A stretch of DNA of 64,000 nt from Taudactylus pleione (GCA_031769625.1 JAUIMM010000550.1:3100001-3164000); one strand, 5' to 3'; positions 41,549-52,615 are shown, numbered from the stretch's first letter. Notes: generated by a model not told the origin, from the letters alone. Translations and numbers: made by a program.

Positions 41549-41620
41549 TCAGTGATCGTATAGTGGTTAGTACTCTGCGTTGTGGCCGCAGCAACCCTGG
41601 TTCGAAAACAGGTCACAGCA
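41549..41620 (+). pseudogene. tRNA-His-like (GTG), unit 73
   Basis: TCAGTGA/TCACAGC; T arm CCTGG/ACAGG (53-61 mismatch only). Linker CTTATAAT. Confidence 0.7.
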
Positions 41621-42044
41621 TTTTGATTTTGTTTCTCAATCATCCATTTTTTCACAATACTGAATCTTGAGAAAATTTCAGAAAATAAACAGATTCTTTG
41701 AACGTGCTTGCACTATTTGTGTTTAATGCTTATTATAAAGCTATCTTAACATGCTTTGAATAATTTAATTGTGAATTATTGTACTAAAGGACTGGGAATT
41801 TGACATAAATTCTCGAATTCAGGAAAGAAGAATGTTTGGGCTCTGTCTGAGTAAGTTCATTACATTTTTGAAAGACCTTTTAGCAGTCACAAGGATTATT
41901 GTACCTAAAACGTTTTTGGGAAACAATCCCTGCAGATAGTGTACAGTCAATTTCCAAAATGTGATTCTGTATATACTTCAATAACCATAAAACTCTAAAA
42001 CAGGCTCAAAAACAGGAAAGACACTTCAATTACTACAGAGCACC

Positions 42045-42117
42045 TGGCCAGTGGCGCAATGGATAACGTGTCTGACTACGGATCAGAAGTTTGTAGGTTC
42101 GACTCCTACCTGGCTCG
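42045..42117 (+). tRNA. tRNA-Arg (ACG), unit 74
   Basis: Only two G at the start (TGGCCAG), so the first pair is lost. Anticodon and T stems are perfect; variable loop AGTTT. Confidence 0.7.
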
Positions 42118-42125
42118 CTTAAATT

Positions 42126-42197
42126 ACTGTGATCGTATAGTGGTTAGTACTCGGCATTGTGGCCGCAGCAACCCCGGTTCAAAAAAGGGTCACAGCA
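42126..42197 (+). pseudogene. tRNA-His-like (GTG), unit 74
   Basis: ACTGTGA acceptor; CGGCA anticodon stem; TTCAAAA loop. Confidence 0.8.
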
Positions 42198-42622
42198 TTT
42201 TGATTTTGTTTCTCAATTATCCATTTTTTCACAATACTGAATCTTAAGAAAATTTCAGAAAGTAAGCAGATTCTTTGAAGGTGCTTGCACTATTTGTGTT
42301 TAATGCTTCTTATAAAGCTATCTTAACATGCTTTGAATAATTTAATTGTGAATTATTGTACTAAAGGACTGGGAATTTGACATCAATTCTGGAATTCAGG
42401 AAAGAAGAATGTTTGGGCTCTGTCTGAGTAAGTTCATGACATTTTTGAAAGATCTTTTAGCAGTCACAAGGATTATTGTACCTAAAACTTTTTTGGGAAA
42501 CAATCCCTGCAGATAGTGTACAGTCAATTTCCAAAATGTGATTCTGTATATACTTCAATAACCATAAAACTCTAAAACAGGCTCAAAAACAGGAAAGACA
42601 CTTCAATTACTACAGGGCACCT

Positions 42623-42695
42623 GGGCCAGTGGCGCAATGGATAACGTGTCTGACTACGGATCATAAGTTTGTAGGTTCGACTCCTACCTGGCTCA
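42623..42695 (+). pseudogene. tRNA-Arg-like (ACG), unit 75
   Basis: TCATA stem; discriminator A in place of G. Confidence 0.7.
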
Positions 42696-42703
42696 CTTAA
42701 ATT

Positions 42704-42775
42704 GCCATGATCGTATAGTGGTTAGTACTCTGCGTTGTGGCCGCAGCAACCCCGGTACGAAAAAGGGTCACTGCA
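42704..42775 (+). pseudogene. tRNA-His-like (GTG), unit 75
   Basis: GCCATGA/TCACTGC; T loop TACGAAA. Confidence 0.8.
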
Positions 42776-43200
42776 TTTTGATTTTGTTTCTCAATCATCT
42801 ATTTTTTCACTATACTGAATCTTAAGAAAATTTCAGAAAATAAGCAGATTCTTTGAAGGTGCTTGCACTATTTGTGTTTAATGCTTATTATAAAGCTATC
42901 TTAACATGCTTTGAATAATTTAATTGTGAATTATTGTACTAAAGGACTGGGAATTTGACATAAATTCTGGAATTCAGGAAAGAAGAATGTTTGGGCTCTG
43001 TCTGAGTAAGTTCATTCCATTTTTGAAAGATCTTATTTCAGTCACAAGGATTATTGTACCTAAAACGTTTTTGGGAAACAATCCCTGCAGATAGTGTACA
43101 GTTAATTTCCAAAATGTGATTCTGTATATACTTCAATAACCAACTAACTCTAAAACAGGCTCAAAAACTGGAAAGACACTTCAATTACTACAGGGCACCT

Positions 43201-43273
43201 GGGCCAGTGGCGCAATGGATAACGTGTCTGACTTTGGATCATAAGTTTGTATGTTCGACTCCTACCTGGCTCG
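43201..43273 (+). pseudogene. tRNA-Arg-like (TTG), unit 76
   Basis: Loop CTTTGGA; TCATA; T stem GTATG/CCTAC. Confidence 0.75.
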
Positions 43274-43281
43274 CTTAAATT

Positions 43282-43353
43282 GCCGTGATCGTATAGTGGT
43301 TAGTACTCTTCTTTGTGGCCGCAGCAACCCCGGTTCGAATCCGGGTCACGGCA
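43282..43353 (+). tRNA. tRNA-His (GTG), unit 76
   Basis: Acceptor, D and T arms are perfect. The anticodon stem CTTCT/CGCAG has two mismatches. Confidence 0.65.
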
Positions 43354-43779
43354 TTTTGATTTTGTTTCTCAATCATCCATTTTTTCACAATACTGAATCT
43401 TAAGAAAATTTCAGAAAGTAAGCAGATTCTTTGAAGGTGCTTGCACTATTTGTGTTTAATGCTTATTATAAAGCTATCTTAACATGCTTTGAATAATTTA
43501 ATTGTGAATTATTGTACTAAAAGACTGGGAATTTGACATAAATTCTGGAATTCAGGAAAGAAGAATGTTTGGGCTCTGTCTGAGTAAGTTCATCACATTT
43601 TTTAAAGATCTTTTAGCAGTCACAAGGATTATTTTACCTAAAACGTTTTTGGGAAACAATCCCTGCAGATAGTGTACAGTCAATTTCCAAAATGTGATTC
43701 TGTATATACTTCAATAACCATAAAACTCTGAAAATAGGCTCAAAAACAGGAAAGACACTTCAATTACTACTAAACACGT

Positions 43780-43852
43780 GGGCCAGTGGCGCAATGGATA
43801 ACGCGTCTGACTACGGATCAGAAGATTGTAGGTTCGACTCCTTCCTGCCTTG
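43780..43852 (+). pseudogene. tRNA-Arg-like (ACG), unit 77
   Basis: T stem GTAGG/CCTTC and acceptor 3' strand CTGCCTT each have a mismatch. The anticodon arm is perfect. Confidence 0.6.
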
Positions 43853-43860
43853 CTTATATT

Positions 43861-43932
43861 TCCGTGATCGTATAGTGGTTAGTACTCTGCGTTGTGGCCG
43901 CAGCAACCCAGGTTCAAAAACATGTCACGGCA
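43861..43932 (+). pseudogene. tRNA-His-like (GTG), unit 77
   Basis: TCCGTGA; TTCAAAA; ACATG. Confidence 0.78.
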
Positions 43933-44358
43933 TTTTGATTTTGTTTCTCAATCATCCATTTCTTTACAATACTGAATCTTGAGAAAATTTCAGAAAGTAA
44001 GCAGATTCTTTGAAGGTGCTTGCACTATTTGTGTTTAATGCTTATTATAAACCTATCTTAACATGCTTTGAATAATTTAATTGTGAATTATTGTACTAAA
44101 GGACTGGGAATTTGACATAAATTCTGGAATTCAGGAAAGAAGAATGTTTGGGCTCTGTCTGAGTAAGTTCATTACATTTTTGAAAGATCTTTTAGCAGTC
44201 ACAAGGATTATTGTACCTAAAACGTTTTTGGGAAACAATCCCTGCAGATAGTGTACAGTCAATTTCCAAAATGTGATTCTGTATATACTTCAATAACCAT
44301 AAAACTCTGAAAATAGGCTCAAAAACAGGAAAGACACTTCAATTACTACAAAACACGT

Positions 44359-44431
44359 GGGCCAGTGGCGCAATGGATAACGTGTCTGACTACAGATCAG
44401 AAGATTGTAGGTTCGACTCCTACCTGGCTCA
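44359..44431 (+). tRNA. tRNA-Arg body with ACA (Cys-type) anticodon, unit 78
   Basis: Stems pair. The loop CTACAGA gives ACA, and the discriminator is A. Confidence 0.62.
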
Positions 44432-44439
44432 CTTATAAT

Positions 44440-44511
44440 TCAGTGATCGTATAGTGGTTAGTACTCTGCGTTGTGGCTGCAGCAACCCTGGTTCGAAAAC
44501 AGGTCACGGCA
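44440..44511 (+). pseudogene. tRNA-His-like (GTG), unit 78
   Basis: TCAGTGA/TCACGGC; T arm CCTGG/ACAGG. Confidence 0.7.
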
Positions 44512-44937
44512 TTTTGATTTTGTTTCTCAATCATCCATTTTTTCACAATACTGAATCTTGAGAAAATTTCAGAAAATAAGCAGATTCTTTGAAGGTGCTT
44601 GCACTATTTGTGTTTAATGCTTATTATAAAGATATCTTAAAATGCTTTGAATAATTTAATTGTGAATTATTGTCCTAAAGGACTGGGAATTTGACTTAAA
44701 TTCTGGAATTCAGGAAAGAAGAATGTTTGGGCTCTGTCTGAGTAAGTTCATTAAATTTTTGAAAGATCTTTTAGGAGTCACAAGGATTATTGTACCTTAA
44801 ACGTTTTTGGGAAACAATCCCTGCAGATAGTGTACAGTCAGTTTCCAAAATGTGATTCTGTATATACTTCAATAACCATAAAATTCTGAAAACAGGCTCA
44901 GAAACAGGAAAGACACTTCAATTACTACAAGACACCT

Positions 44938-45009
44938 GGGACAGTGGGCAATGGATAACGCATCTGACTATGGATCTGAAGATGGTAGGTTCGACTCCTA
45001 CCTGTCTCA
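44938..45009 (+). pseudogene. tRNA-Arg-like (ATG), 72 nt, unit 79
   Basis: GGGACAG/CTGTCTC; D-arm deletion; stem TCTGA/TCTGA; discriminator A. Confidence 0.78.
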
Positions 45010-45017
45010 CTTAAATT

Positions 45018-45089
45018 GCCATGATCGTATAGTGGTTAGTACTCTGCGTTGAGGCCGCAGCAACCCAGGTTCGAATCCGGGTCACGGCA
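45018..45089 (+). tRNA. tRNA-His body with GAG (Leu-type) anticodon, unit 79
   Basis: Loop TTGAGGC. The T stem CCAGG/CCGGG has one mismatch and the acceptor GCCATGA one. Confidence 0.55.
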
Positions 45090-45514
45090 TTTTGATTTTG
45101 TTTCTCAATCATCCAATTTTTCACAATACTGAATCTTGAGAAAATTTCAGAAAGTAAGCAGATTCTTTGAAGGTGCTTGCACTATTTGTGTTTAATGCTT
45201 ATTATAAACCTATCTTAACATGCTTTGAATAATTTAATTGTGAATTATTGTACTAAGGGACTGGGAATTTGACATCAATTCTGGAATTCAGGAAAGAAGA
45301 ATGTTTGGGCTCTGTCTGAGTCAGTTCATTACATTTTTGAAAGATCTTTTAGCAGTCACAAGGATTATTGTACCTAAAACGTTTTTGGGAAACAATCCCT
45401 GCAGATAGTGTACAGTCAATTTCCAAAATGTGATTCTGTATATACTTCAATAACCATAAAACTCTAAAACAGGCTCAAAAACAGGAAAGACACTTCAATT
45501 ACTACAGGGCACCT

Positions 45515-45587
45515 GGGCCAGTGGCGCAATGGATAATGTGTCTGACTACGGATCATAAGTTTGTAGGTTCCACTCCTACCTGGCTCG
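45515..45587 (+). pseudogene. tRNA-Arg-like (ACG), unit 80
   Basis: D arm AATGTG; TCATA; T loop TTCCACT. Confidence 0.72.
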
Positions 45588-45595
45588 CTTAAATT

Positions 45596-45670
45596 GCCGT
45601 GATCGTATAGTGGTTAGTAGTACTCTGCGTTGTAGCCACAGCAACCCTGGTTTGAAACCGGGTCACAGCA
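45596..45670 (+). pseudogene. tRNA-His-like (GTA), 75 nt, unit 80
   Basis: Three bases are duplicated in the D arm (TTAGTAGTACT). Anticodon GTA; CACAG stem; TTTGAAA loop. Confidence 0.78.
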
Positions 45671-46097
45671 TTTTGATTTTATTTCTGAATCATCCATTTT
45701 TTCACAAAATTGAATCTTAAGACAATTTTAGAAACTAAGCAGATTCTTTGAAGGTACTTGCACTATTTGTGTTTAATGCTTATTATTAAGCTATCTTATC
45801 ATGCTTTAAATAATTTAATTGTGAATTATTGTACTAAAGGACTGGGAATTTGACATAAATTCTAGAATTCAGGAAAGAAGAATGTTTGAGCTTCGTTCTG
45901 AGTAAGTTCATCACATTTTTGAAAGATCTTTTAGCAGTCACAAGGATTATTTTACCTAAAATGTTTTTGGGAAACAATCCCTGCAGATAGTGTACAGTCA
46001 ATTTCCAAAATGTGATTCTGTATGTACTTCAATAACCATAAAACTCTGAAAATAGGCTCAAAAACAGGAAAGACACTTCAATTACTACAAAACACGT

Positions 46098-46169
46098 GGG
46101 CCATGGTGCAAAGGATAACGCGTCTGACAACGGATCAGAAGATTGTAGGTTCGTCTCCTACCTGGCTCG
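46098..46169 (+). pseudogene. tRNA-Arg-like (ACG), 72 nt, unit 81
   Basis: GGGCCAT with one base lost; D loop AAAGG; T33 is A (CAACGGA); T loop TTCGTCT. Confidence 0.75.
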
Positions 46170-46177
46170 CTTATATT

Positions 46178-46248
46178 GCCGTGATCGTATAGTGGTTAGT
46201 ACTCTGCGTTGTGGCCGCAGCAACCCTGGTTCTAAACAGGTCATGGTG
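46178..46248 (+). pseudogene. tRNA-His-like (GTG), 71 nt, unit 81
   Basis: T loop shortened (TTCTAAA) and acceptor 3' strand TCATGGT. Confidence 0.78.
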
Positions 46249-46674
46249 TTTTGATTTTGATTCTCAATCATCCATTTTTTCACAATACTGAATCTTAAGA
46301 AAATTTCAGAAAGTAAGCAGATTCTTTGAAGGTGCTTGCACTATTTGTGTTTAATGCTTATTATAAAGCTATCTTAACATGCTTTGAATAATTTAATTGT
46401 GAATTATTGTACTAAAGGACTGGGAATTTGACATAAATTCTGGAATTCAGGAAAGAAGAACGTTTGGGCTCTGTCTGAGTAAATTCATCACATTTTTTAA
46501 AGATCTTTTAGCAGTCACAAGGATTATTGTACCTAAAACGACTTTGGGAAACAATCCCTGCAGATATTGTACAGTCAATTTCCAAAATGTTATTCTGTAT
46601 ATACTTCAATAACCATAAAACTCTGAAAACAGGCTCAAAAACAGGAAAGACACTTCAATTACTACAAGACACCT

Positions 46675-46747
46675 GTGCCGGTGGAGCAATGAATAATGCA
46701 TCTGACTATGGATCAGAAGATTGTAGGTTCGACTCCTACCTGGCTTG
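46675..46747 (+). pseudogene. tRNA-Arg-like (ATG), unit 82
   Basis: GTGCCGG acceptor; GAGCAATGAATAATG D arm. Anticodon and T stems are perfect. Confidence 0.65.
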
Positions 46748-46755
46748 CTTAAATT

Positions 46756-46830
46756 GCCGTGATCGTATAGTGGTTAGTAGTACTCTGCGTTGCAGCCGCA
46801 GCAACCCTGGTTTGATTCCGGGTCACAGCA
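46756..46830 (+). pseudogene. tRNA-His-like (GCA), 75 nt, unit 82
   Basis: D-arm duplication TTAGTAGTACT; loop TTGCAGC gives GCA; T loop TTTGATT. Confidence 0.75.
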
Positions 46831-47256
46831 TTTTGATTTTGTTTCTGAATCATCCATTTTTTCACAAAATTGAATCTTAAGACAAATTTAGAAACTAAGC
46901 AGATTCTTTGAAGGTGCTTGCACTATTTGTGTTTAATGCTTATTCTAAAGCTATCTTAACATGCTTTGAATAATTTATATGTGAATTATTGTACTAAAGG
47001 ACTGGGAATTTGACATAAATTCTGAAATTAAGGAAAGAAGAATGTTTGGGCTCTGTCTGAGTAAGTTCATTACATTTTTGAAAGATCTTTTAGGAGTCAC
47101 AAGGATTATTGTACCTAAAACGACTTTGGGAAACAATCCCTGCAGATAGTGTACTGTCAATTTCCAAAATATGATTCTGTATATACTTCAATAACCATAA
47201 AACTCTGAAAACAGGCTCAAAAACTGGAAAGACACTCCAATTACTACAGGGCACCT

Positions 47257-47328
47257 GGGTCAGTGGGCAATGGATAACGCATCTGACTATGGATCTGAAG
47301 ATTGTAGGTTCGACTCCTACTTGGCTTA
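47257..47328 (+). pseudogene. tRNA-Arg-like (ATG), 72 nt, unit 83
   Basis: GGGTCAG with D-arm deletion; stem TCTGA/TCTGA; 3' end TTGGCTTA. Confidence 0.75.
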
Positions 47329-47336
47329 CTTAAATT

Positions 47337-47408
47337 GCCATGATCGTATAGTGGTTAGTACTCTGCGTTGTGGCCGCAGCAACCCCGGTTCAAAAACGGG
47401 TCACAGCA
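47337..47408 (+). pseudogene. tRNA-His-like (GTG), unit 83
   Basis: GCCATGA/TCACAGC; TTCAAAA loop. Confidence 0.72.
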
Positions 47409-47834
47409 TTTTGATTTTGTTTCACAATCATCCATTTTTTCACAATACTGAATCTTGAGAAAATTTCTGAAAATAAGCAGATTCTTTGAAGGTGCTTGCA
47501 CTATTTGTGTTTAATGCTTATTATAAAGCTATCTTAACATGCTTTGAATAATTTATTTGTGAATTATTGTACTAAAGGACTGGGAATTTGACTTAAATTC
47601 TGGAATTAAGGAAAGAAGAATGTTTGGGCTCTGTCTGAGTAAGTTCATTAAATTTTTGAAAGATCTTTTAGGAGTCACAAGGATTATTGTACCTAAAATG
47701 TTTTTGGGAAACAATCCCTGCAGATAGTGTACAGTCAATTTCCAAAATGTGATTCTGTATATACTTCAATAACCATAAAACTCTGAAAATAGGCTCAAAA
47801 ACAGGAAAGATACTTCAATTACTGCAAAACACGT

Positions 47835-47907
47835 GGGCCAGTGGCGCAATGGATAACGCGTCTGACAACGGATCAGAAGATTGTAGGTTCGACTCCTACC
47901 TGGCTCG
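47835..47907 (+). tRNA. tRNA-Arg (ACG) with T33 to A, unit 84
   Basis: All stems are consensus, but the loop is CAACGGA, losing the universal U33. Confidence 0.68.
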
Positions 47908-47915
47908 CTTATATT

Positions 47916-47987
47916 GTCGTGATCGTATAGTGGTTATTACTCTTCGTTGTGGCCGCACCAACCCCTGTTCGAAAACAGGTCACGGCA
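47916..47987 (+). pseudogene. tRNA-His-like (GTG), unit 84
   Basis: GTCGTGA acceptor; GGTTATTAC D arm. The T region CCTGTTCGAAAACAGG can form a shifted 5-bp hairpin. Confidence 0.72.
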
Positions 47988-48412
47988 TTTTGATTTTGTT
48001 TCTCAATCATCCATTTTTTCACAATACTGAATCTTAAGAAAATTTCAGAATGTAAGCAGATTCTTTGAAGGTGCTTGCACTATTTGTGTTTAATGCTTAT
48101 TATAAAGCTATCTTAACATGCTTTGAATAATTTAATTGTGAATTCTTTTACTAAAGGATTGGGAATTTGACATAAATTCTGGATTTCAGGAAAGAATAAT
48201 GTTTGGGCTCTGTCTGAGTAAGTTCATTACATTTTTGAAAGATCTTTTAGCAGTCACAAGGATTATTGTAATTAAAACGTTTTTGTGAAACAATCCCTGC
48301 AGATAGTGTACAGTCAATTTCCAAAATGTGATTCTGTTGTTACTTCAATAACCATAAAACTTTAAAACAGGCTCAAAAACAGGAAAGACACTTCAATTAC
48401 TACAAGACACCT

Positions 48413-48484
48413 GGGACAGTGGGCAATGGATAACGCGTCTGACTATGGATCAGAAGATTGTAGGTTCGACTCCTACCTAGCTCA
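48413..48484 (+). pseudogene. tRNA-Arg-like (ATG), 72 nt, unit 85
   Basis: GGGACAG/CTAGCTC; D-arm deletion. Anticodon and T stems are good. Confidence 0.72.
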
Positions 48485-48492
48485 CTTAAATT

Positions 48493-48564
48493 GTCATGAT
48501 CGTATAGAGGTTAGTACTCTGCGTTGTGGCAGCAGCAACCCAGGTTTGAATCCGGGTCACGGCA
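48493..48564 (+). pseudogene. tRNA-His-like (GTG), unit 85
   Basis: GTCATGA acceptor; D loop AGAGG; loop TTGTGGC with stem AGCAG; TTTGAAT. Confidence 0.7.
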
Positions 48565-48991
48565 TTTTGATTTTGTTTCTCAATCATCCATTTTTTCACA
48601 ATACTGAATCTTGAGAAAATTTCTGAAAATAAGCAGATTCTTTGAAGGTGCTTGCACTATTTGTGTTTAATGCTTATTATAAAGCTATCTTATCATGCTT
48701 TGAATAATTTATTTGTGAATTATTGTACTAAAGGACTGGGAATTTGACTTAAATTCTGGAATTAAGGAAAGAAGAATTTTTGAGCTTCGTTCTGAGTAAG
48801 TTCATCACATTTTTGAAAGATCTTTTAGCAGTCACAAGGATTATTTTACCTAAAATGTTTTTGGGAAACAATCCCTGCAGATAGTGTACAGTCAATTTCC
48901 AAAATTTGATTCTGTATATACTTCAATAACCATAAAACTCTGAAAACAAGCTCAAAAACAGGAAAGACACTTCAATTACTACAAGACACCA

Positions 48992-49063
48992 GGGACAGTG
49001 GGCAATGGTTAATGCGTCTGACTATGGATCAGAAGATTGTAGGTTCGACTCATACGTGGCTCG
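48992..49063 (+). pseudogene. tRNA-Arg-like (ATG), 72 nt, unit 86
   Basis: D loop GGTTAATG; T stem GTAGG/CATAC; acceptor 3' GTGGCTC. Confidence 0.78.
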
Positions 49064-49071
49064 CTTAAATT

Positions 49072-49142
49072 ACTGTGATCGTATAGTGGTTTTACTCTGC
49101 GTTGTGGCTGCAGCAATCCTGGTTCAAATCCATGACACGGCA
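49072..49142 (+). pseudogene. tRNA-His-like (GTG), 71 nt, unit 86
   Basis: D arm GTGGTTTTAC shortened; TTCAAAT; CCATG T strand. Confidence 0.8.
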
Positions 49143-49567
49143 TTTTGATTTTGTTTCTCAATCATCCATTTTTTCACAATACTGAATTTTAAGAAAATTT
49201 CAGAAAGTAAGCAGATTCTTTGAAGGTGCTTGCACTATTTGTGTTTAATGCTTATTATAAAGCTATCTTAACATATTTGAATAATATAATTGTGAATTAT
49301 TGTACTAAAGGACTGGGAATTTGACATAAATTCTGGAATTCAGGAAAGAAGAATGTTTGGGCTCTGTCTGAGTAAGTTCATCCCATTTTTTAAAGATCTT
49401 TTAGCAGTCACAAGGATTATTGTACCTAAAACGACTTTGGGAAACAATCCCTGCAGATAGTGTACAGTCAAACTCCAAAATGTGATTCTGTATATACTTC
49501 AATAACCATAAAACTCTGAAAACAGGCTCAAAAACAGGAAAGATACTTCAATTACTACAACACACCT

Positions 49568-49640
49568 GGGTTAGTGGAGCAATGGATAATGCATCTGACT
49601 ACGGATCAGTAGATTGTAGGTTCGACTCCTACCTGGCTCG
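49568..49640 (+). tRNA. tRNA-Arg (ACG), unit 87
   Basis: Acceptor GGGTTAG pairs through wobbles. D arm GAGC; anticodon stem TCTGA/TCAGT one mismatch; T arm perfect. Confidence 0.68.
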
Positions 49641-49648
49641 CTTAAATT

Positions 49649-49720
49649 GCTGTGATCGTATAGTGGTTAGTACTCTGCGTTGTGGCCGCAGCAACCCTGG
49701 TTCGAATCCGGGTCATAGCA
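49649..49720 (+). tRNA. tRNA-His (GTG) with compensated acceptor, unit 87
   Basis: Acceptor GCTGTGA/TCATAGC is fully paired: C3-G70 has become T3-A70, and 4-69 is G-T. D stem GTAT/GTAC, anticodon stem CTGCG/CGCAG and T stem CCTGG/CCGGG all pair (one wobble). Loop TTGTGGC, discriminator A, then TTTTGATTTT. It is one of the best-folding His copies in the window. Its partner Arg is also nearly intact, which is rare here. Confidence 0.88.
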
Positions 49721-50146
49721 TTTTGATTTTGTTTCTGGATCATCCATTTTTTCACAAATTTGAATCTTAAGACAATTTCAGAAAGTAAGCAGATTCTTTG
49801 AAGGTGCTTGCACTATTTGTATTTAATGCTTATTATAAAGCTATCTTATCATGCTTTAAATAATTTAATTGTGAATTATTGTACTAAAGGACTGGGAATT
49901 TGACATAAATTCTGGAATTCAGGAAAGAAGAATGTTTGGCCTCAGTCTGAGTAAGTTCATAAAATTTTTAAAAGATCTTTTAGGAGTCACAAGGATTATT
50001 CTACCTAAAACGTTTTTGGGAAACAATCCCTGCAGATAGTGTACATTCAATTTCCAAAATGTGATTCTGTATATACTTCAATAACCATAAAACTCTGAAA
50101 ACAGGCTCAAAAACAGGAAAGACACTTCAATTACTACAACACACCT

Positions 50147-50219
50147 GGGTTGGTGGAGCAATGCATAATGCATCTGACTACGGATCAGAAGATTGTAGGT
50201 TCGACTCCTACCTGGCTCG
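50147..50219 (+). tRNA. tRNA-Arg (ACG), unit 88
   Basis: Anticodon and T stems are perfect. D loop ATGCATAATG (one G of GG lost); D arm GAGC. Confidence 0.65.
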
Positions 50220-50227
50220 CTTAAATT

Positions 50228-50299
50228 GCTATGATCGTATAGTGGTTAGTACTCTGCGTTGTGGCCGCAGCAACCCTGGTTCGAATCCAGGTCACAGCT
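50228..50299 (+). tRNA. tRNA-His (GTG), unit 88
   Basis: The T stem CCTGG/CCAGG is perfect by compensation. Acceptor GCTATGA/TCACAGC has one mismatch (4-69). The discriminator is T, followed directly by more T. Confidence 0.72.
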
Positions 50300-50725
50300 T
50301 TTTGATTTTGTTTCTGAATCATCCATTTTTTCACAAAATTGAATCTTAAGACAATTTCAGAAACTAGGCAGATTCATTGAAGGTGCTTGCACTATTTGTA
50401 TTTAATGCTTATTATAAAGCTATCTTATCATGCTTTAAATAATTTAATTGTGAATTATTGTACTAAAGGACTGGGAATTTGACATAAATTCTAGAATTCA
50501 GGAAAGAAGAATGTTTGAGCTTCGTTCTGAGTAAGTTCATCACATTTTTGAAAGATCTTTTAGGAGTCATAAGGATTATTGTACGTAAAACGTTTTGGGG
50601 AAACAATCACTGCAGATAGTGTACAGTCAATTTCCAAAATGTGATTTTGTATATACTTCAATAACCATAAAACATTAAAACAGGCTCAAAAACAGGAAAG
50701 ACACTTAAATTACTACAAGACACCT

Positions 50726-50797
50726 GGGACAGTGGGCAAGGGATAACACGACTGACTATGGATCTAAAGATTGTAGGTTCGACTCCTACCTGGCTCG
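50726..50797 (+). pseudogene. tRNA-Arg-like (ATG), 72 nt, unit 89
   Basis: D loop AAGGGATAACACG; anticodon stem ACTGA/TCTAA. The T arm is perfect. Confidence 0.75.
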
Positions 50798-50805
50798 CTT
50801 AAATT

Positions 50806-50877
50806 GCCGTGATCGTATAGTGGTTAGTACTCTGCGTTGTGGCTGCAGCAACCCCAGTTCGAATCCGGGTCACGGCA
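50806..50877 (+). tRNA. tRNA-His (GTG), unit 89
   Basis: Acceptor and D arms are perfect and the anticodon stem has one wobble. One T-stem mismatch at 52-62 (CCCAG/CCGGG). Confidence 0.78.
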
Positions 50878-51304
50878 TTTTGATTTTGTTTCTCAATCAT
50901 CCATTTTTTCACAATACTGAATCTTAAGAAAATTTCAGAAAGTAAGCAGATTTTTTGAAGGTGCTTGCACTATTTGTGTTTAATGCTTATTATAAAGCTA
51001 TCTTAACATGCTTTGAATAATTTAATTGTGAATTATTGTACTAAAGGACTGGGAATTTGACATAAATTCTAGAATTCAGGAAAGAAGAATGTTTGAGCTT
51101 CGTTCTGAGTAAGTTCATCACATTTTTGAAAGATCTTTTAGCAGTCACAAGGATTATTTTACCTAAAATGTTTTTGGGAAACAATCCCTGCAGATAGTGT
51201 ACAGTCAATTTCCAAAATGTGATTCTGTATGTACTTCAATAACCATAAAACTCTGAAAATAGGCTCAAAAACAGGAAAGACACTTCAATTACTACAAAAC
51301 ACGT

Positions 51305-51376
51305 GGGCCATGGTGCAAAGGATAACGCGTCTGACAACGGATCAGAAGATTGTAGGTTCGTCTCCTACCTGGCTCG
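51305..51376 (+). pseudogene. tRNA-Arg-like (ACG), 72 nt, unit 90
   Basis: Duplicate of 46098-46169. Confidence 0.75.
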
Positions 51377-51384
51377 CTTATATT

Positions 51385-51455
51385 GCCGTGATCGTATAGT
51401 GGTTAGTACTCTGCGTTGTGGCCGCAGCAACCCTGGTTCTAAACAGGTCATGGTG
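51385..51455 (+). pseudogene. tRNA-His-like (GTG), 71 nt, unit 90
   Basis: Duplicate of 46178-46248. Confidence 0.78.
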
Positions 51456-51881
51456 TTTTGATTTTGATTCTCAATCATCCATTTTTTCACAATACTGAAT
51501 CTTAAGAAAATTTCAGAAAGTAAGCAGATTCTTTGAAGGTGCTTGCACTATTTGTGTTTAATGCTTATTATAAAGCTATCTTAACATGCTTTGAATAATT
51601 TAATTGTGAATTATTGTACTAAAGGACTGGGAATTTGACATAAATTCTGGAATTCAGGAAAGAAGAACGTTTGGGCTCTGTCTGAGTAAATTCATCACAT
51701 TTTTTAAAGATCTTTTAGCAGTCACAAGGATTATTGTACCTAAAACGACTTTGGGAAACAATCCCTGCAGATATTGTACAGTCAATTTCCAAAATGTTAT
51801 TCTGTATATACTTCAATAACCATAAAACTCTGAAAACAGGCTCAAAAACAGGAAAGACACTTCAATTACTACAAGACACCT

Positions 51882-51954
51882 GTGCCGGTGGAGCAATGAA
51901 TAATGCATCTGACTATGGATCAGAAGATTGTAGGTTCGACTCCTACCTGGCTTG
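51882..51954 (+). pseudogene. tRNA-Arg-like (ATG), unit 91
   Basis: Duplicate of 46675-46747. Confidence 0.65.
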
Positions 51955-51962
51955 CTTAAATT

Positions 51963-52037
51963 GCCGTGATCGTATAGTGGTTAGTAGTACTCTGCGTTGC
52001 AGCCGCAGCAACCCTGGTTTGATTCCGGGTCACAGCA
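51963..52037 (+). pseudogene. tRNA-His-like (GCA), 75 nt, unit 91
   Basis: Duplicate of 46756-46830. Confidence 0.75.
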
Positions 52038-52463
52038 TTTTGATTTTGTTTCTGAATCATCCATTTTTTCACAAAATTGAATCTTAAGACAAATTTAGAA
52101 ACTAAGCAGATTCTTTGAAGGTGCTTGCACTATTTGTGTTTAATGCTTATTCTAAAGCTATCTTAACATGCTTTGAATAATTTATATGTGAATTATTGTA
52201 CTAAAGGACTGGGAATTTGACATAAATTCTGAAATTAAGGAAAGAAGAATGTTTGGGCTCTGTCTGAGTAAGTTCATTACATTTTTGAAAGATCTTTTAG
52301 GAGTCACAAGGATTATTGTACCTAAAACGACTTTGGGAAACAATCCCTGCAGATAGTGTACTGTCAATTTCCAAAATATGATTCTGTATATACTTCAATA
52401 ACCATAAAACTCTGAAAACAGGCTCAAAAACTGGATAGACACTCCAATTACTACAGGGCACCT

Positions 52464-52535
52464 GGGTCAGTGGGCAATGGATAACGCGTCTGACTATGGA
52501 TCTGAAGATTGTAGGTTCGACTCCTACTTGGCTTA
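52464..52535 (+). pseudogene. tRNA-Arg-like (ATG), 72 nt, unit 92
   Basis: Duplicate of 47257-47328 with one change (ACGCG for ACGCA). Confidence 0.75.
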
Positions 52536-52543
52536 CTTAAATT

Positions 52544-52615
52544 GCCATGATTGTATAGTGGTTAGTACTCTGCGTTGTGGCCGCAGCAACCCCGGTTCAA
52601 AAACGGGTCACAGCA
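52544..52615 (+). pseudogene. tRNA-His-like (GTG), unit 92
   Basis: Duplicate of 47337-47408 with one change (GATTG for GATCG). Confidence 0.72.

Noticed and set aside
46527..46880. 117-codon plus-strand frame spanning spacer and tRNAs, repeated at 51734
   Set aside because: It is the same tRNA-derived frame extended into spacer by a few substitutions. The second copy is explained by the 5207-bp duplication.
47962..47981. Inverted repeat CCTGTTCGAAAACAGG in His units 84 and 93 as a regulatory hairpin
   Set aside because: It arises from one base change in the already degenerate T arm. A shifted T-arm hairpin is the simplest reading.
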